Shown: piece by piece, positions 52,669-60,212 of the stretch | Position numbering within the stretch: the stretch's first letter is position 1 | Layout: each line of letters opens with the position of its first letter | Assembly: GCF_945906775.1 (NCBI RefSeq) | Contig: NZ_CAMDRE010000001.1 | Span: 1-64,000, forward strand | Direction: 5' to 3' | From: Citrobacter sp. Marseille-Q6884 | GTDB taxonomy: Bacteria; Pseudomonadota; Gammaproteobacteria; Enterobacterales; Enterobacteriaceae | DNA length: 64,000 bases | Translations under genes and position numbers: made by a program | Notes under the pieces: model-generated | Told to the model about the DNA's origin: nothing | Databases searched by the model: none | The model's input: the letters and a program-made list of their open reading frames with translations, nothing else

Positions 52669-53214
52669 TCAGAACAGCAAAGACGCGGTGGAATCCAGCG
52701 CTGCACGACGGCGTTTTTCTGCGCTCAGTTGTTCAAGCTTATTACGATCGACATAAATCAGTGCGTGAGTCGGGCAAACTTCCATACAGGCAGGGCCGGC
52801 TTCGCGGTGGTGGCACAGGTCGCACTTGTTGGCTTCGGCTTTTTCAGCGCGCACGTTCAGACCCGCGCCGCTGTTACGCACGACAGGGCGAACAACCACT
52901 TCCATTGCGCCGTAAGGGCAAGCCACCACGCAGGTTTTACAACCAATGCAGCGCTCTTGCATGACGTGGACAAAACCTTTATCGCGGCTGATAGCGCCGT
53001 TCGGACAGACGTTCGCGCACGGCGCATCTTCACACTGGCGGCACAGCGTCGCGGTGGAGACATTAACGCCTTTGATCACGTGAATACGCGGTAAAAAGGT
53101 TTCAGGGGTCAGCGATGCGCAGTCCTGGTTATCCTGATGGGATACCACGCAGGCCACTTCACAGGTACGGCAACCAATGCATTTATTGGCGTCTGCAATG
53201 ATGAAACGGTTCAT
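52669..53214 (-). CDS. hydN: ferredoxin-like electron carrier HydN
   Basis: 4Fe-4S protein linked to formate dehydrogenase-H, 181 residues with four cluster motifs: CIGCRTCEVAC (near 12), CRQCEDAPCANVCP (near 58), CIGCKTCVVACP (near 90) and CDLCHHREAGPACMEVCP (near 126). The start at 53214 has GGAGAAATTG before it; the longer frame reaches into the promoter. First gene of hydN-hypF, a formate-induced (FhlA) operon in E. coli. Confidence 0.95.
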   Translation of the reverse strand: MNRFIIADANKCIGCRTCEVACVVSHQDNQDCASLTPETFLPRIHVIKGVNVSTATLCRQCEDAPCANVCPNGAISRDKGFVHVMQERCIGCKTCVVACPYGAMEVVVRPVVRNSGAGLNVRAEKAEANKCDLCHHREAGPACMEVCPTHALIYVDRNKLEQLSAEKRRRAALDSTASLLF

Positions 53215-53252
53215 CAATTTCTCCAGCAATGACAGATTATCTGCCGAAGCAT

Positions 53253-53269
53253 TCACGAATCGTGCCAAA
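53253..53269 (-). promoter_or_regulatory. candidate sigma-54 promoter of hydN
   Basis: Read on the minus strand, TTTGGCACG then ATTCGTGAA. The -24 TTGGCAC half is good; the -12 half (GTGA) is weak. hydN is under sigma-54 and FhlA in E. coli, which supports the call. Confidence 0.5.
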
Positions 53270-53322
53270 TTTTAATACATTGTTATTAAAAGGGTTTTAT
53301 TTTACCGGGCGAGACTAAAGCG

Positions 53323-53348
53323 TGTCATCGTCACTAGTGACGATGACA
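53323..53348. promoter_or_regulatory. 26-nt perfect palindrome upstream of hydN
   Basis: TGTCATCGTCACT (53323-53335) is followed directly by its exact reverse complement (53336-53348). It begins about 55 bp upstream of the candidate -24 element of hydN and 12 bases past the ascG stop. The TGTC and GACA ends resemble FhlA enhancer half-sites, so an FhlA site is the best guess; termination of ascG is the alternative. Confidence 0.55.
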
Positions 53349-53359
53349 AATGACAGCCG

Positions 53360-54373
53360 TCAGCGTGAAACTGACGGCGCGATGGAGTCACGGACAATCA
53401 GCTCACCGGTAAAGGCTTTCGGCGGCGTAAATGCGCCACCGTCCAGCATAAAAATGAGGCGTCCAATCGTCTCCTGAATCATCTCCGTCACCGGGATTTT
53501 GACGCTGGACAGCGCCGGGATCGTATAAGGCGCAAGAGCAACATCATCGAAGCCAATCACCGATACCTGCGCGGGAACCGTGAAACCACGCTCATGCAGT
53601 TGCTTCATCGCCCCGATAGCCATGTCATCATTGCTGGCCACCAGCGCGGTGAAATTGACGTTGCGAGAAAGCAACGTATCGACGCCCGCAGCACCGCTGG
53701 ATGGCGTCCATTTTCCTTTAACAATCAGATCATTATTCAAGGGAATATCATGATGCGCCAGCGCGTCTTTATAACCTGAAAGACGCTCCACCCCGGTCGG
53801 CGAATCCATTGAACCGCTAATAAACCCAATCTCTTTATGCCCAGCGGCAATCAACTGCGTCACGGCATTAAAGCTGGTTTGCTTTTGATCGCACCAGACG
53901 CAGTGACTGCTGTTTTTCCGCAACCGTCGATTAAGCACCATGATCGGTTGAGTGTGCGCATCGATGATGTCGTCTATTTCATCCACGCTGAGAAATCGCG
54001 GGTAAATCATGATCGCATCACAGCGCAGGTCGAGCAGGTACTGAATCGCCTGCCGCTCTTCTTCTGCACTGTGCTTACCGTCAGCAAGCAAAAGCTGGCG
54101 CCCCTTGTCCTCCGCCATGCGCGCGGTATGAAACAGCAGCTCACTAAAATAGACGCCATGATACAAGGTGTTGGTCACCACCAGCCCCAGCGTCTGGGTG
54201 GTCTTCGCCGCCAGGCTGCGCGCCAGTAAATTAGGGCGATAACCGCTCTCTTCAATGGCCTGGAATACGCGGTCTTTGGTCTCCTCGCTGACATAGCCGT
54301 TCCCGGAAAGCACCCGGGAAACCGTCGCTTTCGACACGCCAGCACGCTTCGCCACTTCCAGCATCGTGGTCAT
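53360..54373 (-). CDS. ascG: LacI-type repressor AscG
   Basis: Represses ascFB, with inducers salicin/arbutin or their phosphates. 337 residues: HTH TMLEVAKRAGVSKATVSRVLSGNGYV (in part, near 3-24), hinge, and periplasmic-binding-like domain (VLNRRLRKNSSH; FDDVALAPYT). Intact, whereas E. coli K-12 needs mutation to use this operon because its own copy represses it. Divergent from ascF. Confidence 0.94.
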   Translation of the reverse strand: MTTMLEVAKRAGVSKATVSRVLSGNGYVSEETKDRVFQAIEESGYRPNLLARSLAAKTTQTLGLVVTNTLYHGVYFSELLFHTARMAEDKGRQLLLADGKHSAEEERQAIQYLLDLRCDAIMIYPRFLSVDEIDDIIDAHTQPIMVLNRRLRKNSSHCVWCDQKQTSFNAVTQLIAAGHKEIGFISGSMDSPTGVERLSGYKDALAHHDIPLNNDLIVKGKWTPSSGAAGVDTLLSRNVNFTALVASNDDMAIGAMKQLHERGFTVPAQVSVIGFDDVALAPYTIPALSSVKIPVTEMIQETIGRLIFMLDGGAFTPPKAFTGELIVRDSIAPSVSR

Positions 54374-54461
54374 ATTTCTTATCCCTTAACACTCAATGTG
54401 ACGCAGTGTACTGCACCGTTTCACCGCTGTCCTTGCTGCTAAATTGCAGCATCCCGTATCT

Positions 54462-54477
54462 GGTGATCGTAGTCACA
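54462..54477. promoter_or_regulatory. CRP site of the asc operon
   Basis: GGTGA-TCGTAG-TCACA matches the TGTGA-N6-TCACA consensus with one mismatch. Placed between ascG and ascF, it fits catabolite control of the operon. Confidence 0.7.
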
Positions 54478-54538
54478 TTTATAAAAAATGATCAAAATTA
54501 AATCTTGCTAGAATTAATAAAAATACAGATGATTTTGT

Positions 54539-54551
54539 GGAACCGGTTTCC
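54539..54551. promoter_or_regulatory. AscG operator
   Basis: GGAACCGGTTTCC is a near-perfect LacI/GalR palindrome with a CG centre, close to the TGAAACCGGTTTCA type used by AscG in E. coli. It lies 86 bp before ascF. Confidence 0.6.
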
Positions 54552-54636
54552 TATCGATGTTTCATCAACACAGAAATGAGACCCACGTAAACGGTAAGAC
54601 ATAACGTACCCTACTGATAAAACAGGATTAAATCCG

Positions 54637-56091
54637 ATGTCTAAGAATTATGCAGCGCTGGCGCGCTCGGTTGTAACGGCGCTTGGCGGCGTCGATAACA
54701 TCACTGCAGTCACACACTGCATGACCCGTTTGCGTTTTGTTATCAAAGATGACTCGCAGGTAGACAGTGCCACCCTGAAGGCCATCAACGGCGTGCTCGG
54801 CGTGGTACGTAACGATAACCAGTGTCAGGTGATCATTGGTAATACCGTTTCGCAGGCATACCGCGACGTCGTCAGCCTGCTGCCGGGCGATCTGCAACCC
54901 GCCGAACCAGAAGCGAAACCGAAGCTGACACTGAAGCGCATTGGCGCGGGGATCCTCGACGCGCTGATCGGCACCATGTCTCCGTTGATCCCGGCGATTA
55001 TCGGCGGATCGATGCTCAAACTGCTGGCGATGGTTCTCGAAATGACCGGCGTACTGGTGAAAGGCTCATCCACGCTCACCATCCTGACCGTTATCGGCGA
55101 CGGCGCTTTCTTCTTCCTGCCGCTGATGGTCGCCGCTTCGGCCGCGATCAAATTCAAAACCAACATGTCGCTGGCTATCGCCATTGCGGGCGTGCTGGTG
55201 CACCCCAGTTTTATCGACCTGATGGCGAAGGCCGCGCAGGGTGAGCACGTTGAGTTTGCCCTGATCCCGGTTACGGCGGTGAAATACACCTACACGGTGA
55301 TCCCGGCGTTGGTCATGACCTGGTGTCTGTCGTACATCGAACGTTGGGTGGATCGCATCACCCCGGCGGTAACCAAAAACTTCCTTAAACCCATGCTGAT
55401 CGTCTTGATCGCCGCCCCGCTTGCCATCGTCTTAATTGGCCCCATCGGCATCTGGATCGGTAGCGCGATTTCCGCACTGGTTTACACCATTCACGGCTAT
55501 CTGGGCTGGCTGTCCGTTGCCATCATGGGCGCACTGTGGCCGCTGCTGGTCATGACCGGTATGCACCGCGTCTTTACACCCACCATTATTCAAACCATCG
55601 CCGAAACCGGGAAAGAAGGCATGGTCATGCCCTCTGAAATCGGCGCCAACCTGTCGCTGGGCGGCTCGTCTTTAGCCGTGGCATGGAAAACGAAAAACCC
55701 GGAACTGCGCCAGACCGCGTTGGCGGCGGCGGCCTCTGCCATTATGGCGGGGATTTCGGAACCCGCGCTGTACGGTGTGGCGATCCGTCTGAAACGCCCG
55801 CTGATTGCGAGTCTTATCAGCGGCTTTATCTGCGGTGCCGTTGCCGGAATGGCCGGACTGGCGAGCCACTCAATGGCAGCACCGGGCCTGTTTACCAGCG
55901 TACAGTTCTTCGACCCCGCCAATCCAATGACCATCGTCTGGGTGTTTGGCGTAATGGCGCTGGCGGTGGTGCTGTCCTTTGTCTTAACGCTGCTTCTCGG
56001 CTTTGAGGATATTCCCGTCGAAGATGCGGCCGCACAGGCCAGAAAAAACCAGGGCGCGCAACCGGGCAATATCAATGGAGCCAGCATCTGA
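54637..56091 (+). CDS. ascF: beta-glucoside PTS EIIBC component AscF
   Basis: Imports and phosphorylates arbutin, salicin and cellobiose, 484 residues. N-terminal EIIB with phosphorylation Cys in THCMTRLRFVIKDD (near 27), then the EIIC membrane domain with about ten helices (from 105) and GISEPALYGVAIRLKRP near 372. No EIIA domain, so it uses the glucose EIIA. It pairs with AscB in the same operon. Confidence 0.95.
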   Translation: MSKNYAALARSVVTALGGVDNITAVTHCMTRLRFVIKDDSQVDSATLKAINGVLGVVRNDNQCQVIIGNTVSQAYRDVVSLLPGDLQPAEPEAKPKLTLKRIGAGILDALIGTMSPLIPAIIGGSMLKLLAMVLEMTGVLVKGSSTLTILTVIGDGAFFFLPLMVAASAAIKFKTNMSLAIAIAGVLVHPSFIDLMAKAAQGEHVEFALIPVTAVKYTYTVIPALVMTWCLSYIERWVDRITPAVTKNFLKPMLIVLIAAPLAIVLIGPIGIWIGSAISALVYTIHGYLGWLSVAIMGALWPLLVMTGMHRVFTPTIIQTIAETGKEGMVMPSEIGANLSLGGSSLAVAWKTKNPELRQTALAAAASAIMAGISEPALYGVAIRLKRPLIASLISGFICGAVAGMAGLASHSMAAPGLFTSVQFFDPANPMTIVWVFGVMALAVVLSFVLTLLLGFEDIPVEDAAAQARKNQGAQPGNINGASI

Positions 56092-56113
56092 CTGGTCATA
56101 ACTGAGGTTTACT

Positions 56114-57538
56114 ATGTCTGTTTTTCCGCAAGGATTTTTATGGGGCGGCGCACTGGCCGCCAACCAGTCTGAAGGCGCATATCGGGAGGGTGGCAAGGGG
56201 CTGACCACCGTAGATATGATCCCGCACGGTGCACACCGGATGCCCGTCAAACTGGGGCAGGAAAAGCGCTTTCAGCTGCGGGATGATGAGTTTTATCCCA
56301 GCCATGACGCGATCGATTTTTATCATCGCTATAAAGATGATATCGCGCTGATGGCCGAAATGGGATTTACGGTTTTTCGTACCTCAATTGCATGGAGCCG
56401 TCTTTACCCAAACGGGGATGAGCTCACCCCTAATGAAGAAGGTATCGCGTTTTACCGTGCGGTGTTTGAAGAGTGCAAAAAATACGGCATTGAGCCGCTG
56501 GTCACCCTGTGCCACTTTGATGTCCCTATGCATCTGGTGACCGAGTACGGTTCCTGGCGTAACCGCAAAATGGTGGAGTTTTTTACCCGTTACGCCCGAA
56601 CCTGCTTCAAAGCCTTTGACGGTCTGGTGAAGTACTGGCTGACGTTTAATGAAATCAACATCATGCTGCACAGCCCTTTTTCAGGCGCCGGACTGGTGTT
56701 TGAAGAAGGTGAAAACCAGGATCAGGTGAAATATCAGTCCGCGCATCACGAGCTGATCGCCAGCGCGCTGGCGACCAAAATCGCCCATGAAATCAACCCA
56801 CACAACCAGGTCGGTTGTATGCTGGCGGGGGGAAATTTCTATCCTTACTCATGCAAACCTGAGGATGTGTGGACAGCGCTGGAAAAAGACCGCGAAAACC
56901 TGTTCTTTATTGATGTACAGGCGCGCGGAGCTTATCCCGCTTACTCTGCCCGCGTGTTTCGCGATAAAGGCGTCGTGATTGAAAAAGCCCCGGAAGATGA
57001 TGAAATCCTGAAAAATACCGTCGATTTTGTCTCCTTCAGTTATTACGCCTCTCGCTGTGCCTCAGCTGAGATGAACACCGGCAATACCCGTGCCGCCAAC
57101 GTGGTGAAATCGCTGCGCAATCCGTACATCGAAGCCAGTGAATGGGGCTGGGGCATAGACCCGCTGGGTCTGCGCATCACCATGAACATGATGTATGACC
57201 GTTATCAGAAACCGCTATTTTTGGTGGAAAACGGGCTGGGAGCAAAAGATGAGCAGGATGCCAACGGCGAAATCCATGACGACTATCGCATCCGTTATTT
57301 ACGTGAACACATTCGCGCCATGGCAGATGCGATCGAAGACGGCGTACCGTTGATGGGTTACACCACCTGGGGTTGTATCGATCTGGTCTCGGCCTCAACC
57401 GGCGAAATGAGCAAACGTTACGGCTTTGTCTATGTAGATCGGGACGACGCAGGGAATGGAACCCTGGCGCGTACCCGCAAGAAGTCATTCTGGTGGTACA
57501 AAAAAGTCATTGCCAGCAACGGCGCCGACCTGACGTAA
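56114..57538 (+). CDS. ascB: 6-phospho-beta-glucosidase AscB
   Basis: Family 1 glycosidase that hydrolyses the phosphorylated beta-glucosides made by AscF. 474 residues. N-terminal GFLWGGALAANQSEGAY, acid/base Glu in FNEINIM near 178, nucleophile Glu in LFLVENGLGAKD near 372, and the 6-phospho-binding SKRYGFVYVDRDD near 433. 22 nt after ascF. Confidence 0.96.
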   Translation: MSVFPQGFLWGGALAANQSEGAYREGGKGLTTVDMIPHGAHRMPVKLGQEKRFQLRDDEFYPSHDAIDFYHRYKDDIALMAEMGFTVFRTSIAWSRLYPNGDELTPNEEGIAFYRAVFEECKKYGIEPLVTLCHFDVPMHLVTEYGSWRNRKMVEFFTRYARTCFKAFDGLVKYWLTFNEINIMLHSPFSGAGLVFEEGENQDQVKYQSAHHELIASALATKIAHEINPHNQVGCMLAGGNFYPYSCKPEDVWTALEKDRENLFFIDVQARGAYPAYSARVFRDKGVVIEKAPEDDEILKNTVDFVSFSYYASRCASAEMNTGNTRAANVVKSLRNPYIEASEWGWGIDPLGLRITMNMMYDRYQKPLFLVENGLGAKDEQDANGEIHDDYRIRYLREHIRAMADAIEDGVPLMGYTTWGCIDLVSASTGEMSKRYGFVYVDRDDAGNGTLARTRKKSFWWYKKVIASNGADLT

Positions 57539-57544
57539 TCCACC

Positions 57545-57572
57545 TGCCGGAGGGCGCGACTGCCCTCCGGCA
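57545..57572. terminator. hairpin after ascB
   Basis: TGCCGGAGGGC (57545-57555) and GCCCTCCGGCA (57562-57572) make an 11-bp perfect stem with a 6-nt loop, 6 nt after the stop. A REP-like core (GCCGGA); it probably ends the asc transcript. Confidence 0.7.
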
Positions 57573-57653
57573 TGACATCCCGTGTTCGTTTCATTTATTG
57601 CATTCCCAATATGGAATCGCCCTTCCCGTTTCAGGTTTGCCCCCGCGCTTTTT

Positions 57654-57673
57654 TACTGGCATTTTATTCAGTA
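57654..57673 (+). promoter_or_regulatory. LexA box before the symE-like gene
   Basis: TACTG-N10-CAGTA, with the CTG and CAG triplets and spacing of the LexA consensus. It lies about 45 bp before the gene start. E. coli symE is LexA-controlled too, which strengthens the call. Confidence 0.65.
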
Positions 57674-57718
57674 GTTTTTACTTTTCATCGTTCGTCACTT
57701 CGCAACAAGGAAGCGTTC

Positions 57719-57958
57719 ATGGCTACTGATCATTCTCAACCCGCAGCGATTATTTCCAAACCTATGCGGCGTTTAACCGTGGGTTATGTCAGAAAACGGT
57801 ACGAAGATCGTCAAACCGGATACACACTACGTATCAGTCGGCATGCGTCGCTTACGCTGAACGGCGACTGGCTGGAACAGGCTGGATTCCCGACAGGCAC
57901 TGCGGTGAATGTTTCGGTGATGCAGGGGAAATTAATTATTGAGCAGGCAGCGGAATAG
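57719..57958 (+). CDS. SymE-like toxin family protein
   Basis: A 79-residue protein similar to the core of SymE, the LexA-controlled type I toxin with an AbrB-like fold. RRLTVGYVRKRYED and ASLTLNGDWLEQAGFPTGTA plus VNVSVMQGKLII align with E. coli SymE (113 residues), but the C-terminal extension is missing. ATG 57719 has AAGGAAG just before it; an in-frame extension to 57572 would cross the LexA box, so it is rejected. In E. coli symE sits elsewhere, near the hsd genes. An antisense SymR-type RNA could run over the 5' end on the minus strand, but I cannot identify it. Confidence 0.75.
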   Translation: MATDHSQPAAIISKPMRRLTVGYVRKRYEDRQTGYTLRISRHASLTLNGDWLEQAGFPTGTAVNVSVMQGKLIIEQAAE

Positions 57959-57979
57959 CTGTTGTCGTGAGGGAAAACA

Positions 57980-58008
57980 GGCCGGATGTCGCTGATGGGG
58001 GCATCCGG
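57980..58008. repeat. REP element between symE-like gene and hycI
   Basis: GCCGGATG (57980-57987) and CATCCGGC (58001-58008) with a 13-nt loop, between convergent genes. Confidence 0.7.
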
Positions 58009-58020
58009 CACTGACAGGGG

Positions 58021-58494
58021 TTATTCTTCTTCCGGTGCTTCTAACTCGGCAAATCCGCCGTGGCCTTCCCACCCGGCTAATCGCTGATACACAGTCTCAA
58101 CCGCTTCTTTGATTGGCTGTGTCATCGGATAGTAAAAGCCGACAATATCCGGCTGAATGCCGAGGAAAATAACCTCGCCAACATCGTCTTTCAGCTGATC
58201 GACCAGGTAGTTCAGCGGCATATTGTGCGTCGTCATCATGAACATCTCGGCGATGTCATCAGGATCGATAATACGGATCTCACCGGGGTTAAGGCCCATA
58301 TCGGTTGCATCCACAATCAGCAGACGTTCCGGGCGCAGTTCGCGAATGGCCACAATATCATTCTCAGGCGCGCTGCCACCGTCGATGACCACCCAGTTGC
58401 CTTTAGGCTCTGCCGCGCACATCTCCGCCAGCAGCGGACCCGCGCCGTCATCGCCCATCATGCTGTTGCCAACACACAATAAAACGTCAGTCAC
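58021..58494 (-). CDS. hycI: hydrogenase 3 maturation protease HycI
   Basis: Endopeptidase that removes the C-terminal peptide of HycE after Ni insertion. 157 residues. Ni-recognition residues sit in GNSMMGDDGAGPLLAE (Asp near 16), VDATDMGLNPGE (near 62) and THNMPLNYL (His near 90). Last gene of the hyc operon; its 5' end overlaps hycH by 8 nt. Confidence 0.95.
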   Translation of the reverse strand: MTDVLLCVGNSMMGDDGAGPLLAEMCAAEPKGNWVVIDGGSAPENDIVAIRELRPERLLIVDATDMGLNPGEIRIIDPDDIAEMFMMTTHNMPLNYLVDQLKDDVGEVIFLGIQPDIVGFYYPMTQPIKEAVETVYQRLAGWEGHGGFAELEAPEEE

Positions 58495-58897
58495 GGTGTC
58501 TCCTCACCATCAGATAGATGGCGCTTTCCTGATGAATATCATGGAGCATGCTGAGCATCAGTTTGCTCCATTCCTGCTGCTGCGGCGTCTGCACGGCGAG
58601 CGCGTCATCAAACGCACGCGCCAGCATCTGCACATGGTTAAAATCGATGACGATCTCACCGTATTTCGGCACGCCTTCCATTTTACGGCGGGCTTCGCTT
58701 CCTTGTGCAAGTGTCGCAATCCACGCCAGATACGCATCCCATGGACAGGTTAACGCCGCCTCCAGGCAATCGATAACCCCCAGGTGGTGACCAATCGCCA
58801 GGCTGTAATAGACAACCTGCTGCGCCTCGGCGGGCGTCGCATCGTTCTCATCAATAAACTTACGGCTCAGTTGACTGAACACCACCGTTTCACTCAT
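58487..58897 (-). CDS. hycH: formate hydrogenlyase maturation protein HycH
   Basis: 136-residue cytosolic protein needed for HycE processing; precise role unknown. Contains FIDENDATPAEAQQVVYYSLAIGHH near 14. Overlaps hycG by 4 nt and hycI by 8 nt. Confidence 0.93.
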   Translation of the reverse strand: MSETVVFSQLSRKFIDENDATPAEAQQVVYYSLAIGHHLGVIDCLEAALTCPWDAYLAWIATLAQGSEARRKMEGVPKYGEIVIDFNHVQMLARAFDDALAVQTPQQQEWSKLMLSMLHDIHQESAIYLMVRRHRD

Positions 58898-59661
58898 CGG
58901 ATACGCGCCTCTTCAACGACCTGGTTAAGATGGGTGACGATCTCGGTCAGACGCGGATCGTTTTCCGCCTCCAGCCAACGCGCCACCTGATGTTCGCCCA
59001 GACCTAACTGCGTCATGTAGTCATCCGCGATCTGGCGGCCATAGCGATAACCCGCCAGACGGCGCGCTTCACGATCGACCTTCACACGTAACGGTTGAAC
59101 CATATCCGGGTGCAGAATTTCTGCAGGCTGTTCGTCCAGTTCGCCAGGCGCGCGCGCGTGAATTTTTTGCTCCAGCAGACCCAGCGCCATGGCAAAACCG
59201 TACAGCGTTGCCGCAGGCGTCGGCGGGCATCCCGGAATATAGACATCCACCGGAACGATTTTATCCGTACCGCCCCAGACACAGTATAAGTCGTGGAAGA
59301 TCCCGCCACTGTTACCGCAGGCCCCGTAAGAGATACAAATTTTCGGGTCCGGCGCAGACTGCCAGGCACGCAGCGCCGGGGAGCGCATCGCGCGGGTGAC
59401 CGCACCGGTAAACAGCAGAATATCCGCATGACGTGGTGATGGCACCACTTTGATCCCAAAACGTTCTGCGTCAAACAGCGGGGATAACGTAGCAAAAATT
59501 TCGATTTCGCAGCCGTTACAGCCGCCGCAGTCTACACGGTAGACGTAAGCCGAACGCTTGATGCTTTTCAGCAGCGATGCTTTCATGCTGGCAATGGATT
59601 CATCCACCGTCATCGGTACCGGAATACCGTTGGCGTCACGTGGGCCTAATAAATTGCTCAT
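58894..59661 (-). CDS. hycG: hydrogenase 3 small subunit HycG
   Basis: NuoB-like electron-transfer subunit next to HycE, 255 residues with one 4Fe-4S cluster: VDCGGCNGCEIEIFA (CxxC near 45), CISYGACGNSGGIF and VPVDVYIPGCPPTPA. Shares one base with hycF. Confidence 0.96.
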   Translation of the reverse strand: MSNLLGPRDANGIPVPMTVDESIASMKASLLKSIKRSAYVYRVDCGGCNGCEIEIFATLSPLFDAERFGIKVVPSPRHADILLFTGAVTRAMRSPALRAWQSAPDPKICISYGACGNSGGIFHDLYCVWGGTDKIVPVDVYIPGCPPTPAATLYGFAMALGLLEQKIHARAPGELDEQPAEILHPDMVQPLRVKVDREARRLAGYRYGRQIADDYMTQLGLGEHQVARWLEAENDPRLTEIVTHLNQVVEEARIR

Positions 59662-60203
59662 CAGCTGGCCTCTTTCATATGGCGAGTCAGTTCAATACGG
59701 TCAGACGGCACCAGGCATTTCTGGCGCTTACAGTCCGGGCAGGTCTCAAAGCTTTCACGGTGATTTTCCGCACGGCTATCACCGTTGTGCTTCAGCAGCG
59801 CAATGGCGTAATCAATCTCTTTTTGTACCGCAAACGGACGGTTACAGACGCGGCAATTGCACAGCGCGAAACGAGACTGCTGCAGGAAATCCTCTTTCTT
59901 CCACACTGCCAGTTCATATTCCTGAGACAGTGTGATCGCCGCCGTTGGGCAGACTTCTTCACAGCGGGCGCAGAAGATGCAGCGGCCGAGGTTAAACTGC
60001 CACGCCAGCTCGTTCGTGACCAGGTCTGTTTCGACCGTCAGCGCGTTTGACGGACACGCATTCACACACGCTGCGCAACCAATGCACTGCTGCGGATTGT
60101 GTTCCGGTTTACCACGGAAGTTTTTATCAACCGCGATCGGCTCCAGCGGATACGACGACGTCTGCGTCCCGGTTTTGATGACTTTTTTGATAAAAGTAAA
60201 CAT
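59661..60203 (-). CDS. hycF: formate hydrogenlyase ferredoxin-like subunit HycF
   Basis: NuoI-like protein with two 4Fe-4S motifs, CIGCAACVNACP (near 41) and CIFCARCEEVCP (near 75), and a C-terminal cysteine group (CNCRVCNRPF; CPDCKRQKC) that could bind a rubredoxin-like metal. 180 residues, electron relay within FHL-1. Confidence 0.95.
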   Translation of the reverse strand: MFTFIKKVIKTGTQTSSYPLEPIAVDKNFRGKPEHNPQQCIGCAACVNACPSNALTVETDLVTNELAWQFNLGRCIFCARCEEVCPTAAITLSQEYELAVWKKEDFLQQSRFALCNCRVCNRPFAVQKEIDYAIALLKHNGDSRAENHRESFETCPDCKRQKCLVPSDRIELTRHMKEAS

Positions 60204-60212
60204 GGCGATTCC

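Noticed and set aside
57572..57718. 49-residue upstream extension of the symE-like gene
   Set aside because: It crosses the LexA box and promoter region; the start at 57719 has its own ribosome site.
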